From Siminovitchia acidinfaciens (GTDB lineage Bacteria; Bacillota; Bacilli; Bacillales; Bacillaceae_C): a DNA stretch of 35,223 bases. Location of the stretch: NCBI RefSeq assembly GCF_003605385.1, contig NZ_QYTV02000006.1:1-35223 (forward strand). Reading direction: 5' to 3'. Below are positions 22,738 to 31,717 of this stretch, one piece after another. The position numbers and the translations under genes are program-made. How positions within the stretch are numbered: the first letter of the stretch is position 1; each line of letters starts with the position of its first letter. The notes below the pieces were generated by a model. It was not told where the DNA came from and did no database searches. It saw only the letters and a program-made list of their open reading frames with translations.

Positions 22738-24093
22738 ATGATATATAATGCTGAAATGGAAACGTATAATGCTGAAATGGAAACGCTGTCAATAGCAGAA
22801 AAAGAAGAACTGCAATATTTACGCCTGAAAGAAACGTTGAACAGGGTATATAGCAAAGTAAGCTTTTATAAAGAGAAGTTTGACAAACAGGGGATTGATT
22901 TAGAAGAAATCAAAAGCATAAAGGATATCAAAAAACTGCCTTTTACCAAAAAACAGAATTTGCGAGAAAACTATCCTTTTGGATTGTTTGCAGAGCCCAT
23001 GGAAAATATCGTCCGGATGCACGGTTCTTCTGGAACGAGCGGGAAGCCGACTGTTGTCAGCTATACTCAAAATGACATCAATGTCTGGTCGGAACTTATC
23101 GCAAGGGCTATTGTTGCTGCTGGGGGAAGTAAAGGAGATGTTTTCCATAACGCTTATGGATATGGGCTGTTCACTGGTGGATTAGGGTTACATTATGGCG
23201 CTGAAAAACTGGGAGCGGCAGTGGTTCCAATTTCGGGGGGGAATACTGAAAGGCAGATATTGGCCATTCAGGATTTTAAGCCTAAAGGGCTTGCATGCAC
23301 GCCTTCATACGCTTTGAACATTGCTGAAAAAATGCGGGAGATGGGGCTGGATTCGAGAGATAACAGTTTAAGGTACGGAATATTCGGTGCAGAGCCCTGG
23401 TCGGAAGAGATGCGCGGAAAAATCGAAGACTTGCTGGGTATCAAAGCCGTCGATATTTATGGATTAAGTGAAATAATGGGGCCGGGTGTTTCAATCGAAT
23501 GTCATGTCGCGCAGGACGGTCTTCATATAGCTGATGACCATTTCCTAGTGGAAGTCATTGATACGGAAACATCGGAACCCGTGGAGGACGGTGAGGACGG
23601 TGAGTTTGTTTTCACCACTCTTACAAAGGAAGCGTTTCCAGTTATAAGATACCGAACTGGAGATATCGGATCTATCACCAGGGATAAATGCAAATGCGGC
23701 AGAACAACGACTAGGATGTCAAGAGTCAAGGGAAGAACTGATGACATGATCATTATTCGCGGGGTGAATGTTTTCCCTTCGGAAATGGAACGTGTTCTTT
23801 TGCAAATTGAAGGTCTGGCCCCGTACTATCAGATCCGGCTTATCAAAGAAGGTCCGATGGATTGTGCTGAGCTGCATGTGGAGATAACCGATGAGCTGTT
23901 TAAGGGTATTAATGGGGATCTCAAACATGAACAGATATTGATACTTGAGAGAAAAATTAAGCATGAAATGAAATCTGCTTGCCTTGTTTCGGTCAAAACA
24001 GTGATCGGAACTCCAAAGAGCATCCCTAGATCAGAAGGCAAAGCCATAAGAATCGTTGACCAAAGGAAATCAGGGCCAGTTATGCTTTCTTAA
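22738..24093 (+). CDS. paaK: Phenylacetate-CoA ligase
   Basis: 451 residues from ATG 22738 (GGAGGT seven bases upstream; an earlier ATG at 22717 lacks one). An adenylate-forming enzyme converting phenylacetate, ATP and CoA to phenylacetyl-CoA, the first pathway step. Motifs: SSGTSGKPT phosphate loop near residue 100, the PaaK-type GAEPWSEEMR and YGLSEIMGPGVS, YRTGD, and VKGRTDDMIIIRGVNVFPSE hinge. A CKCG pair is present in the CKCGRTTTRM segment. The N-terminus has a seven-residue duplication (YNAEMET twice), which makes it slightly longer than relatives would need. It heads the plus-strand paa genes. Confidence 0.96.
   Translation: MIYNAEMETYNAEMETLSIAEKEELQYLRLKETLNRVYSKVSFYKEKFDKQGIDLEEIKSIKDIKKLPFTKKQNLRENYPFGLFAEPMENIVRMHGSSGTSGKPTVVSYTQNDINVWSELIARAIVAAGGSKGDVFHNAYGYGLFTGGLGLHYGAEKLGAAVVPISGGNTERQILAIQDFKPKGLACTPSYALNIAEKMREMGLDSRDNSLRYGIFGAEPWSEEMRGKIEDLLGIKAVDIYGLSEIMGPGVSIECHVAQDGLHIADDHFLVEVIDTETSEPVEDGEDGEFVFTTLTKEAFPVIRYRTGDIGSITRDKCKCGRTTTRMSRVKGRTDDMIIIRGVNVFPSEMERVLLQIEGLAPYYQIRLIKEGPMDCAELHVEITDELFKGINGDLKHEQILILERKIKHEMKSACLVSVKTVIGTPKSIPRSEGKAIRIVDQRKSGPVMLS
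22744..22785 (+). repeat. Perfect 21-bp tandem duplication in the 5' end of paaK
   Basis: TATAATGCTGAAATGGAAAC plus G occurs at 22744-22764 and again at 22765-22785 with no mismatch. It is in frame and duplicates residues 3-9 of PaaK. Confidence 0.9.
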
Positions 24094-24128
24094 TACCACA
24101 TTACTAAAAGGAGTGCTTTCAAACAGAG

Positions 24129-25133
24129 ATGGATAATAAAGTATATGATATAACGATTGTTGGCGGCGGCCCTGCTGGTATGTTTACAGCTTTTTATGCG
24201 GGTTTAAGACAAATGTCTGTCAAAATTATCGAGAGCCTGCCCAAGCTGGGAGGGCAGCTCTCCGCCTTATATCCTGAAAAATATATTTACGATGTTGCAG
24301 GTTTTCCCAAAGTGCGCGCCCAGGAGCTTGTAGACAGCTTGAAAAAGCAGATGCGCATGTTTGAGCAGGAAGTTTGCCTGAATGAATCGGTGGAATCTTT
24401 AGTTAAACAAAATGACGGCACTTTCATTTTAACTACCGACAAGGGAATCCATTATTCCAGGACGATCGTTATCACTGCGGGTAATGGAGCGTTTCAACCT
24501 AGGAAACTGCCGCTTAAAAAAGCCGCCAATTATGAACAGAGCAATCTTTATTATTTCGTTGACGACATGACAAAGTTTACAGATAAAAAAGTGCAGCTTT
24601 TTGGTGGAGGTGATTCCGCCGTGGATTGGTCGCTGATGCTTGAACCGATTGCGAAAGAAGTGATTATTGCCCACCGCAGGGAAAAGTTCAGGGCACATGA
24701 ACATAGCGTAGAATTACTCAATAGTTCTTCGGTGAATATTTTAACGCCCTATATACCAGTTGACCTGCTGGGAGACAGGCAAATTGAACAGGTGATCTTG
24801 CAGCACGTCAAAACGAAAGAGGAAGTTGTTGTGGAAGTTGATGCGGTTTTATGCAATTACGGATTTATTGCTTCACTTGGACCAATTAAAGACTGGGGAT
24901 TGGAAATAGAAAAGAATTCAATTGTCGTCGATTCAAAAATGGAAACAAAAATTAAAGGCGTTTACGCGGTTGGTGATATCAATACGTACGAAGGGAAGGT
25001 CAAGCTGATTGCCACAGGTTTCGGAGAAGCCCCGGTAGCAGTCAGTAATGCGAAAGTGTCGATTGATTCATCATCAAGAGTACAGCCGATTCATAGTACG
25101 ACTGTAATGGAGAAGAAGAAAGTCAAAGTTTAA
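24129..25133 (+). CDS. Ferredoxin-NADP+ reductase, thioredoxin-reductase-like (YumC type)
   Basis: 334 residues. FAD-binding motif [15 protein letters not shown] at the N-terminus, NAD(P)H-binding [13 protein letters not shown] in the middle, [14 protein letters not shown] near the end; no CxxC redox pair of thioredoxin reductases is present. The architecture matches Bacillus ferredoxin-NADP+ reductases. It lies directly upstream of a ferredoxin gene and the paaABCD genes, so it probably passes NADPH electrons to that ferredoxin and then to the epoxidase. The start lacks a clear ribosome binding site close by (AAAGGAGTG is about 15 bases upstream). Confidence 0.9.
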   Translation: MDNKVYDITIVGGGPAGMFTAFYAGLRQMSVKIIESLPKLGGQLSALYPEKYIYDVAGFPKVRAQELVDSLKKQMRMFEQEVCLNESVESLVKQNDGTFILTTDKGIHYSRTIVITAGNGAFQPRKLPLKKAANYEQSNLYYFVDDMTKFTDKKVQLFGGGDSAVDWSLMLEPIAKEVIIAHRREKFRAHEHSVELLNSSSVNILTPYIPVDLLGDRQIEQVILQHVKTKEEVVVEVDAVLCNYGFIASLGPIKDWGLEIEKNSIVVDSKMETKIKGVYAVGDINTYEGKVKLIATGFGEAPVAVSNAKVSIDSSSRVQPIHSTTVMEKKKVKV

Positions 25134-25141
25134 AACATTAA

Positions 25142-25405
<264 letters not shown>

Positions 25406-25435
25406 TCTCTTATACTTATAAAAAAGGGCTAACTA

Positions 25436-25464
25436 TTGATTTTAATATAACAATAACTTACAAT
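25436..25464 (+). promoter_or_regulatory. Internal promoter for paaABCD with direct repeat
   Basis: TTGATT (25436-25441), 17-base spacer, TACAAT (25459-25464), 38 bases before paaA. ACAATAAC occurs twice at 25450 and 25460, one helical turn apart, over the -10, a possible regulator site. TTACAATAA here resembles TTACATTAA in the livK and paaK promoters. Confidence 0.6.
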
Positions 25465-25502
25465 AACGTAAAATGACTGTTATACAACGGGAGGTTTTTT
25501 AG

Positions 25503-26462
25503 ATGACAGGCGTGATCTATGCTGAACAAGCGACGGAATCTGAAAAATTGCAAAATTTTATGGAACGAATTGAAGCGGACGATAAAATTGAAGCAGATGA
25601 TTGGATGCCCGACGAATACCGGATTGCTCTTATCAAATTGATTTCCATGCACGGAATTAGTGAGATTATGGGAGCACTCCCGGAAAAGGAATGGGTACCG
25701 AAAGCGCCGTCGCTAAGAAGAAAACTCGGTATTATGGCAAAAGTTCAGGACGAAATGGGGCATGGCCAGTTATTATTGAGGGTTGCGGAAGATCTTTTGA
25801 AGCCTTATGGAAAAAATAGGGAGGACTTGATGCAGGATCTTTTTAAGGGGGATTTGAAGTTTCATAATGTCTTCCACATGAAAACGCTAACATGGGCGGA
25901 TGCAGGTTTGATTGGCTGGCTTGTCGATGGTGCAGCGATCATTACCCAGACTAATATGCTCGGAGCTTCATATGGACCATATGCCAGGGTACTACAGCGG
26001 ATTTGCGCAGAGGAAGTTTTCCATGCCCAGCACGGCGAAGCGATAATCATGGCACTGGCCGAAGGAACGAAAGAGCAAAAACAAATGATTCAGGATGCCC
26101 TAAACCGCTGGTGGGATGCGCTGTTAATGTTCTTTGGTCCGGCAAGCAGTGATACTACAGGACGTTCAAAGCAAGACGTTACGATCAAATACAAAATCAG
26201 AACGAAAACAAATGAACAATTAAGGCAGGACTTTTTCAATAAATATGTTCCGCGTATTCTTTCTCTAGGATTAACGATCCCAGACCCAACAATTAAATAC
26301 AATGAAGAGGAAGAGAGATGGGAATATCGGCAGCCAGACTGGAATGAATTCAAAAAGATCATTAGAAATGAAGGTCCCCGCTCCCAAGCGCGGCTGAACC
26401 TGAGAAGAGTTTCCTATGAAAATAATGCATGGGTGCGTCAAGCACTTGGCAAGCAAGCGTAA
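25503..26462 (+). CDS. paaA: Phenylacetyl-CoA epoxidase subunit PaaA
   Basis: 319 residues. Catalytic subunit of the 1,2-epoxidase that attacks the aromatic ring of phenylacetyl-CoA. A ferritin-like helical fold with diiron ligand motifs E84-x-x-H87 (VQDEMGHGQ) and E171-x-x-H174 (EEVFHAQHGE). GGGAGG lies upstream of ATG 25503. It is the first gene of paaABCD, driven by the internal promoter. Confidence 0.97.
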   Translation: MTGVIYAEQATESEKLQNFMERIEADDKIEADDWMPDEYRIALIKLISMHGISEIMGALPEKEWVPKAPSLRRKLGIMAKVQDEMGHGQLLLRVAEDLLKPYGKNREDLMQDLFKGDLKFHNVFHMKTLTWADAGLIGWLVDGAAIITQTNMLGASYGPYARVLQRICAEEVFHAQHGEAIIMALAEGTKEQKQMIQDALNRWWDALLMFFGPASSDTTGRSKQDVTIKYKIRTKTNEQLRQDFFNKYVPRILSLGLTIPDPTIKYNEEEERWEYRQPDWNEFKKIIRNEGPRSQARLNLRRVSYENNAWVRQALGKQA

Positions 26463-26474
26463 GGAGGGATTGTC

Positions 26475-26825
26475 ATGACTACTGGAAATACGTTTTATCA
26501 AGAATTTGAAGTGTTTAGTAAACGGACAGCAACAGCCCCGTTCCAGCATCAATTTTCCCTGCTGGCCCCTAATGAGGAAATGGCCTTGGTTATGGCTCAA
26601 GAAAACTTCATGAGGCGAGAGCCTGTAGCTGATATTTGGGTTGTTAAAAGAGACAATATCCGCTCGCTAAATCCGGATGAGAAAAGAAGCTTAGCCAGGC
26701 TGGATAATAAGGATTATAGGCTAACGAAGGGATATGGCTATTTAAGAAAAAAATGGCGGCAATATGAGCAGCAGATGCTCGATGAGAAAGAAATTCTTTC
26801 ATGGGGAGGAGACGGGAGAAGATGA
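26475..26825 (+). CDS. paaB: Phenylacetyl-CoA epoxidase subunit PaaB
   Basis: 116 residues. Small structural subunit bridging PaaAC heterodimers. Family features: FEVFSKRTATAPFQHQFSL at the start, LMAQENF-like and REPVADIWVVKRDNI in the middle. The C-terminal part is more basic and longer than the E. coli protein of 95 residues. AAGGAGGG precedes the ATG; its stop overlaps the paaC start by four bases. Confidence 0.94.
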   Translation: MTTGNTFYQEFEVFSKRTATAPFQHQFSLLAPNEEMALVMAQENFMRREPVADIWVVKRDNIRSLNPDEKRSLARLDNKDYRLTKGYGYLRKKWRQYEQQMLDEKEILSWGGDGRR

Positions 26826-27628
26826 CAGACGTAAAGACTGATGAAAAGTACAAAGAGGCAGTTGCGGATTTATTGTTTCAATTTGCGGATGATGATTTTT
26901 TGATTTCATTCAGGGGTTCCGAATGGCTTGGGCTTGCCCCGCATATCGAAGAAGATGTGGCGTTTTCCTCCATCAGCCAGGATTGCATGGGGCATGCAGC
27001 AATGTTCTACACTTTACTTGAAGAGTTGGAATATGGGACAGCGGATGATTTGGCACATTTACGCCCTTCCGATGAACGGAGGAACAGCATTATTGCAGAA
27101 AGGCCGAACGGTGAGGGATATTATATGGATACGCCTAAATACGATTGGGCCTACGCTGTAGTAAGAAATTATTTTTATACAACTGCTAAGAAGGTAAAGA
27201 TTGATTCACTGAAGAACAGTTCGTATAAGCCTGCCGCTGAAATAGCCACAAGGGTGAGCATGGAACTCTTTTACCATAATCTCCATTGGAAAACCTGGTT
27301 TGTTCAACTGCTCAATTCCTCTGACGAAGCCATCGAAAGAATGAATAAAGCCATTGCTTTAGCGTTGGAAGATTTCGGTGATATGTTCACATTCGGACAG
27401 CATGCAAATGAGATTCACCGATACGGCCTGATTGAAGAAGGAAAGGTCCTCCAAAAAAGATGGTATGACGAGTTGGATAAAGCCTATACATCCCTTGATT
27501 TGGAACTTCCAAAAGTTCCGGAAATACAAGAGTTGAATGGGCGGTTGGGCGAGCATTCTAAGGACCTCGAGTCAGCCCTTGAAACCCTTTCTGAGGTCTA
27601 TCGACTGGATACGGCAGCTTCATGGTAA
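26822..27628 (+). CDS. paaC: Phenylacetyl-CoA epoxidase subunit PaaC
   Basis: 268 residues from ATG 26822, which forms an ATGA overlap with the paaB stop. A ferritin-like subunit homologous to PaaA in fold that partners it structurally but lacks a functional iron site in the family. Recognisable segments are FLISFRGSEWLGLAPHIEED, ISQDCMGHAAMFYTLLEEL and MELFYHNLHWKTWFVQL. Operon with paaABD. An in-frame ATG at 26801 would give a longer form but lies inside paaB without need. Confidence 0.95.
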   Translation: MTDVKTDEKYKEAVADLLFQFADDDFLISFRGSEWLGLAPHIEEDVAFSSISQDCMGHAAMFYTLLEELEYGTADDLAHLRPSDERRNSIIAERPNGEGYYMDTPKYDWAYAVVRNYFYTTAKKVKIDSLKNSSYKPAAEIATRVSMELFYHNLHWKTWFVQLLNSSDEAIERMNKAIALALEDFGDMFTFGQHANEIHRYGLIEEGKVLQKRWYDELDKAYTSLDLELPKVPEIQELNGRLGEHSKDLESALETLSEVYRLDTAASW

Positions 27629-27649
27629 TATGCAAGGAGGGGATCGAGG

Positions 27650-28147
27650 ATGAACACAGTCTTGCCCATTTCCAAAAATAACATTTTGAACGTCTTGGAT
27701 TCTGTCAAAGATCCGGAAATTGATACGGTCAGCGTGATAGATTTAGGCATGATTGAAAATATCCATATTGAGGGAACGAAAGTTACAGTTGATGTCCTTC
27801 CTACATTTTTGGGATGTCCTGCACTGGAAATTATCGAGCGGGATATCATTCAAGCCATTAAAGCTTGTGCAGGAGTGGAAAGAGCGGAAGTCCAGTTCAT
27901 TTATCATCCACCATGGACCTCTGATAGAATTACACCAAAAGGGCATGAAGGGTTGAGGAAGTTCGGTATAGCTCCGCCACCTCGCCATATGGATGAAGAT
28001 GGCACTTGGCATGTTGACTGTCCCTACTGCGGGTCAACCTACGTGACGATGGAGAATATTTTTGGACCAACAGCTTGCAGGAGCATCTTATATTGTAAAT
28101 CTTGTAAAAATCCATTTGAAGCAATGAAGCCAATTTCAAATATTTGA
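27650..28147 (+). CDS. paaD: Phenylacetyl-CoA epoxidase maturation protein PaaD
   Basis: 165 residues. An N-terminal MIP18/DUF59 domain (DPEIDTVSVIDLGMI, LPTFLGCPALE with C56) and a C-terminal four-cysteine region C124-x2-C127 and C149-x2-C152. Thought to help assemble iron cofactors of the epoxidase system. PaaD usually acts for the Fe-S protein PaaE; here PaaE is missing, so PaaD may mature the ferredoxin or the diiron subunit, an inference. AAGGAGGGG is upstream of the ATG. Confidence 0.94.
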   Translation: MNTVLPISKNNILNVLDSVKDPEIDTVSVIDLGMIENIHIEGTKVTVDVLPTFLGCPALEIIERDIIQAIKACAGVERAEVQFIYHPPWTSDRITPKGHEGLRKFGIAPPPRHMDEDGTWHVDCPYCGSTYVTMENIFGPTACRSILYCKSCKNPFEAMKPISNI

Positions 28148-28163
28148 ATGCGTTTTCATCACC

Positions 28164-28206
28164 GTACGAATAGAGGATCGCAATATTTTCTATTCGTACT
28201 TTTTTA
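28164..28206 (+). terminator. Terminator of paaABCD
   Basis: An 11-bp perfect stem GTACGAATAGA (28164-28174) and TCTATTCGTAC (28189-28199), then TTTTTT. Confidence 0.85.
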
Positions 28207-28277
28207 CAAGGCAAAATAATGCGGAATTGCACAAGGAGCCTTCCGCTTTTCTTATTAAGTAAAGTGCAGGTGTGTTA

Positions 28278-28570
28278 TGTCTAGCTCGCCGGACAGGAGG
28301 GCCAAGTGCCGACTCCGCCAGAGGACGTGGCGCTTTATGGCGGCTAGGTCCCATTGTCTCGAGGTCATTAGTTGTAAGGTATCATATATCGTGTGAACGC
28401 ACTGCAATTCAAGGAAGTGTATGTTTCCCCCTGTCATAAAGCTGTTTTTAAGCATATTCAGGGTGGCTGCACGCAAGTATTATATGTAGATATTCTGTAG
28501 TGGCGAGGAAATCACTCATCAAAATTTGCCTTGTGCCTGTCACCTAAGGCTGCGCGCCTAGCACTTTTCT
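28278..28570 (+). repeat. Degenerate dispersed intergenic element (superfamily 1)
   Basis: Head TGTCTAGCTCGCCGGACAGG, then AGAGGACGTGGCGCTTTATG, CTCGAGGTCA, AATTCAAGGAAGTGT and a tail CCTTGTGCCTGTCACC. These blocks run in the order seen in the 10027 element with gaps. It fills the 441-base gap between paaD and paaH. The tail matches 134-169. I see no promoter for paaHJ within it. Confidence 0.6.
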
Positions 28571-28588
28571 GAAAAGGGAGGAAAATAG

Positions 28589-29464
28589 ATGATTCAAAAT
28601 ATTACAGTTGTCGGCTCAGGAGTCATGGGAAGAGGGATAGCTTATGTGGCAGCAACGTCAGGCTTTACGGTGAATCTCGTGGACGTTAATGAGAATGCCT
28701 TAAAGAATGCAAGAGAAGAGATAAATAAAATTGCTGAGAAGGGTCTGTCTATCGGGAAGCTAACTGATGAGATTTTTAGCCGAATAAAAGATAATCTGGC
28801 GTATAGGTCGGATTTGGACGAAGCTGCTTCGAAGGCTGATTTGGTCATAGAGGCTGTTCCGGAAAAGGCTGAAATTAAAAGGCTGGTATTTGAAAAGTTG
28901 GAGCAATCTGCTCCGGAACAATGCCTGTTCGCTACAAACACTTCAACGATGAGCCCGACAGAAATCGGCTCGTATGCGAAGCGTCCAGATAAAACGATAG
29001 CCATGCATTTTTTCAATCCCGTGCATAAAATGCCCTTGGTAGAAATAGTCAAAGGTTTGGAAACTAGTGATGAGACTGCTGAAATAATAAAAAATACAGC
29101 AGAAAAAATGGGTAAAGAAACGGTTATCATCAACGAGTTTCCAGGGTTCGTCACTAGCAGGATCAGTGCACTTGTTGGGAATGAAGCATTCTACATGCTT
29201 CAAGAAGGTCTCGGCAGCCCTGAGGATATAGATAAAGCCATAAAGCTAGGATTGAATTATCCGATGGGCCCTTTTGAACTGGCTGATCTAGTTGGGTTGG
29301 ATGCGCGGTTAAACAATTTGCGATACCTCCATGAGAAGCTGGGTGAAAAATACAGGCCTGCTCCGCTGTTGGAGCAGTATGTCAAAGCTGGAAGACTTGG
29401 ACGGAAAACTGGAAGAGGAGTTTATGAATATACAAATATAGAAAAAGAGTTGATGAAAAAATGA
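28589..29464 (+). CDS. paaH: 3-hydroxyacyl-CoA dehydrogenase (PaaH)
   Basis: 291 residues. Rossmann motif VVGSGVMGRGIA at the start; catalytic H140 (AMHFFNPVHKMPLVE) and E152, with S119 and the NTST loop. It oxidises 3-hydroxyadipyl-CoA to 3-oxoadipyl-CoA. The 291-residue single-domain form resembles 3-hydroxybutyryl-CoA dehydrogenase and is shorter than E. coli PaaH of about 475 residues, so the substrate is assigned by context. GGGAGG is upstream of ATG 28589. It overlaps paaJ by four bases. Confidence 0.88.
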   Translation: MIQNITVVGSGVMGRGIAYVAATSGFTVNLVDVNENALKNAREEINKIAEKGLSIGKLTDEIFSRIKDNLAYRSDLDEAASKADLVIEAVPEKAEIKRLVFEKLEQSAPEQCLFATNTSTMSPTEIGSYAKRPDKTIAMHFFNPVHKMPLVEIVKGLETSDETAEIIKNTAEKMGKETVIINEFPGFVTSRISALVGNEAFYMLQEGLGSPEDIDKAIKLGLNYPMGPFELADLVGLDARLNNLRYLHEKLGEKYRPAPLLEQYVKAGRLGRKTGRGVYEYTNIEKELMKK

Positions 29465-30663
29465 GGGAAGTTGTTATTGTCGACGCTGTTAGAACACCAT
29501 TCGGAAGGTATAAGGGGGCATTAAAAAATATTCGGCCGGACGATTTGGGGGCTAAAGTCATCGAAGCTCTGATTAACAGGAATCCCGAACTCCCGAAAGA
29601 GCAAATTGAGGAAGTAGTAATGGGAAATGCCAATCAGGCTGGGGAGGATAACAGGAACGTTGCACGTATGTCTGCCCTTTTAGCAAGCCTGCCCCTAAGT
29701 GTAGCCGGGACGACAGTTAACAGGCTTTGCGGCTCGGGACTAGACGCTGTGATGTACGCTGCAAGGGCGATAGCTGTCGGTGATGGAGATATTTTTATTG
29801 CCGGGGGAACGGAAAGCATGACGAGGGCACCACTCGTTATGGCCAAGCCCGACAAGGAATTCCCGAGGGGGGCGATGGAACTTCAGGACACAACTATCGG
29901 ATGGCGTTTTACCAATCAGAAACTGAAAGATATGTATGGGGCCGATACCATGCCTGAAACTGCTGAAAATGTTGCAAAAAGGTGCAGTATCTCAAGGGAG
30001 GAACAGGATGAATTCGCCTTCGAGAGCCAGATGAAAGCAAAAAGGGCAATGGGGGAAAAACTTTTCGAAAAAGAGATTGTTCCTGTTGTTTATACAGACA
30101 GAAAAGGAAATGAAATTATCGTGGATTCTGACGAACATCCCCGCCCAGATACATCTTTAGAAAAATTGTCCAAATTAAGGCCTATTTTTCCGGGAGGTAC
30201 GGTGACTGCCGGAAATGCTTCAGGTGTAAATGACGGTGCATCCGCTTTATTATTGATGAGCAAGGAAAAAGCTGAAGAACTCGGCATGAAGCCTTTAGTG
30301 ACATATAGGGTCGGGGCAGTTGCAGGACTTGAACCGGCTGTCATGGGGCTCGGGCCAATCTATTCAAGTAAAAAGGCGCTTGAGCGTGCTGGTTTAACTG
30401 TAGACGATATAGATTTGGTAGAGCTTAATGAAGCCTTTGCTTCCCAGTCTATCCAATGCATTAAAGAACTGGGGCTTAACAAGGAGAAAGTGAATGTGAA
30501 CGGCGGTGCCATTGCATTTGGCCATCCGCTTGGAGCAAGTGGTGCAAGAATTTTGACAACCTTGATCTATGAAATGAGAAGACGGCAATCGAAATACGGA
30601 CTGGCGACAATGTGTATCGGAGTAGGGCAGGGGATTTCGGTCATCGTAGAAAATAAAGATTAA
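29461..30663 (+). CDS. paaJ: 3-oxoadipyl-CoA thiolase (PaaJ)
   Basis: 400 residues. It splits 3-oxoadipyl-CoA to acetyl-CoA and succinyl-CoA. Nucleophile C90 ([12 protein letters not shown]), the [16 protein letters not shown] histidine loop, and the catalytic C-terminal Cys in [24 protein letters not shown] is typical of the PaaJ/PcaF type rather than acetoacetyl-CoA thiolases. It overlaps paaH (ATGA) and is followed by a hairpin. Confidence 0.93.
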   Translation: MREVVIVDAVRTPFGRYKGALKNIRPDDLGAKVIEALINRNPELPKEQIEEVVMGNANQAGEDNRNVARMSALLASLPLSVAGTTVNRLCGSGLDAVMYAARAIAVGDGDIFIAGGTESMTRAPLVMAKPDKEFPRGAMELQDTTIGWRFTNQKLKDMYGADTMPETAENVAKRCSISREEQDEFAFESQMKAKRAMGEKLFEKEIVPVVYTDRKGNEIIVDSDEHPRPDTSLEKLSKLRPIFPGGTVTAGNASGVNDGASALLLMSKEKAEELGMKPLVTYRVGAVAGLEPAVMGLGPIYSSKKALERAGLTVDDIDLVELNEAFASQSIQCIKELGLNKEKVNVNGGAIAFGHPLGASGARILTTLIYEMRRRQSKYGLATMCIGVGQGISVIVENKD

Positions 30664-30672
30664 TGGAAAAAT

Positions 30673-30696
30673 ACCCTTGCTTTTTCAAGTAAGGGT
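30673..30696 (+). terminator. Probable terminator of paaHJ
   Basis: ACCCTTG (30673-30679) pairs with CAAG and AAGGGT (to 30696) with one unpaired base; the T-tract (TATTTGTT) is weak. Confidence 0.5.
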
Positions 30697-30748
30697 TATT
30701 TGTTAAAGCCCTTCTATGGGCAAAAACATCTTATCTTCAGTAGCGGAG

Positions 30749-30757
30749 TGGTATAAT
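30749..30757 (+). promoter_or_regulatory. Extended -10 promoter for paaX
   Basis: TGGTATAAT, a perfect -10 with TGn, 40 bases before ATG 30798. Confidence 0.55.
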
Positions 30758-30797
30758 GAAATAACACGAAATTGTTAATGAAAAGAGTGACGGATAG

Positions 30798-31679
30798 ATG
30801 GGCCTTAACACGCAATCAATGATTTTCACAATCTACGGTGATTATATTCGCCATTACGGTAATAAAATTTGGATTGGCAGTCTTATTGGCTTGTTGAAAG
30901 AGTTTGGACATAATGAACAGGCTGTACGGGTGGCCGTATCAAGGATGGTAAAACAGGGATGGCTTCAGTCGGAAAGACAGGGAAATAAAAGCTTCTATTT
31001 TTTGACAGCTCGGGGAGTTAGCAGAATCGATGAGGCAGGCAGAAGAATATTTAAGCTTGATCCACATGAATGGGATGGAAAGTGGAGAATGCTTATGTAT
31101 TCGATTCCGGAAGAGAAAAGGCAAATCAGGGATGACTTACGTAAGGAATTGTTGTGGAGCGGTTTTGGTAGCTTTACGCACAGCTGTTGGATTTCTCCTA
31201 ATAATTTGGAAAAAGAAGTGACTTGGTTAATTGAAAAATATGGGATTCAGGAGTATGTAGACTTCTTTGTATCAGATTATATTGGTCCGCAGGATAATAT
31301 CCGGCTTGTTGAAAGAAGCTGGCCGCTTGATGAAATTGAGGAGAAATATGAGGAGTTTGTATCAACATACGGCAAACAGTTCATCGTTCATCAGAGCTTG
31401 CTTAATGAAGGAAAAATGAGCAATGCTGACTGTTTTGTCGAGAGGACCAAACTGGTGCATGAATACCGGAAGTTCCTATTTGTTGACCCTGGTCTGCCCA
31501 AGGATCTGCTGCCGCCGATGTGGAGCGGAAATCATGCAGCATTGTTGTTCCGGCAATATTACCAACTTCTGGCCGAGCCGGCAAGTAATTTTTTTGAGGC
31601 AATCTTTGAAAAAGAGAATGACCTAAGGAAAAAAGATGCATTTTATAATGCGAATGATCATCCATATATTGTAAAATAA
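30798..31679 (+). CDS. paaX: Phenylacetate pathway repressor PaaX
   Basis: 293 residues. An N-terminal winged helix-turn-helix (about 1-70, NEQAVRVAVSRMVKQGWLQS), then a PaaX-type central domain (KLDPHEWDGKWRMLMYSIPE, residues about 85-160) and a C-terminal domain (FVDPGLPKDLLPPMW-GNHA). In other bacteria PaaX represses paa genes and is released by phenylacetyl-CoA. Many Gram-positive paa clusters use a TetR-type regulator instead. The ribosome binding site is weak. It is convergent with paaY. Confidence 0.93.
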   Translation: MGLNTQSMIFTIYGDYIRHYGNKIWIGSLIGLLKEFGHNEQAVRVAVSRMVKQGWLQSERQGNKSFYFLTARGVSRIDEAGRRIFKLDPHEWDGKWRMLMYSIPEEKRQIRDDLRKELLWSGFGSFTHSCWISPNNLEKEVTWLIEKYGIQEYVDFFVSDYIGPQDNIRLVERSWPLDEIEEKYEEFVSTYGKQFIVHQSLLNEGKMSNADCFVERTKLVHEYRKFLFVDPGLPKDLLPPMWSGNHAALLFRQYYQLLAEPASNFFEAIFEKENDLRKKDAFYNANDHPYIVK

Positions 31680-31684
31680 TAAAA

Positions 31685-31711
31685 GCCTGCCTCCCATGCA
31701 CGGGGGCAGGC
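31685..31711 (-). terminator. Terminator between paaX and paaY
   Basis: GCCTGCC (31685-31691) and GGCAGGC (31705-31711) with additional GC pairs inside. T residues follow on the minus strand (TTTTATTATTTTA), so it mainly ends paaY. Confidence 0.75.
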
Positions 31712-31717
31712 CCAATT

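Noticed and set aside
28642-29154. 170-codon minus-strand ORF opposite paaH
   Set aside because: A shadow of paaH codon usage, without ribosome binding site or family motifs.
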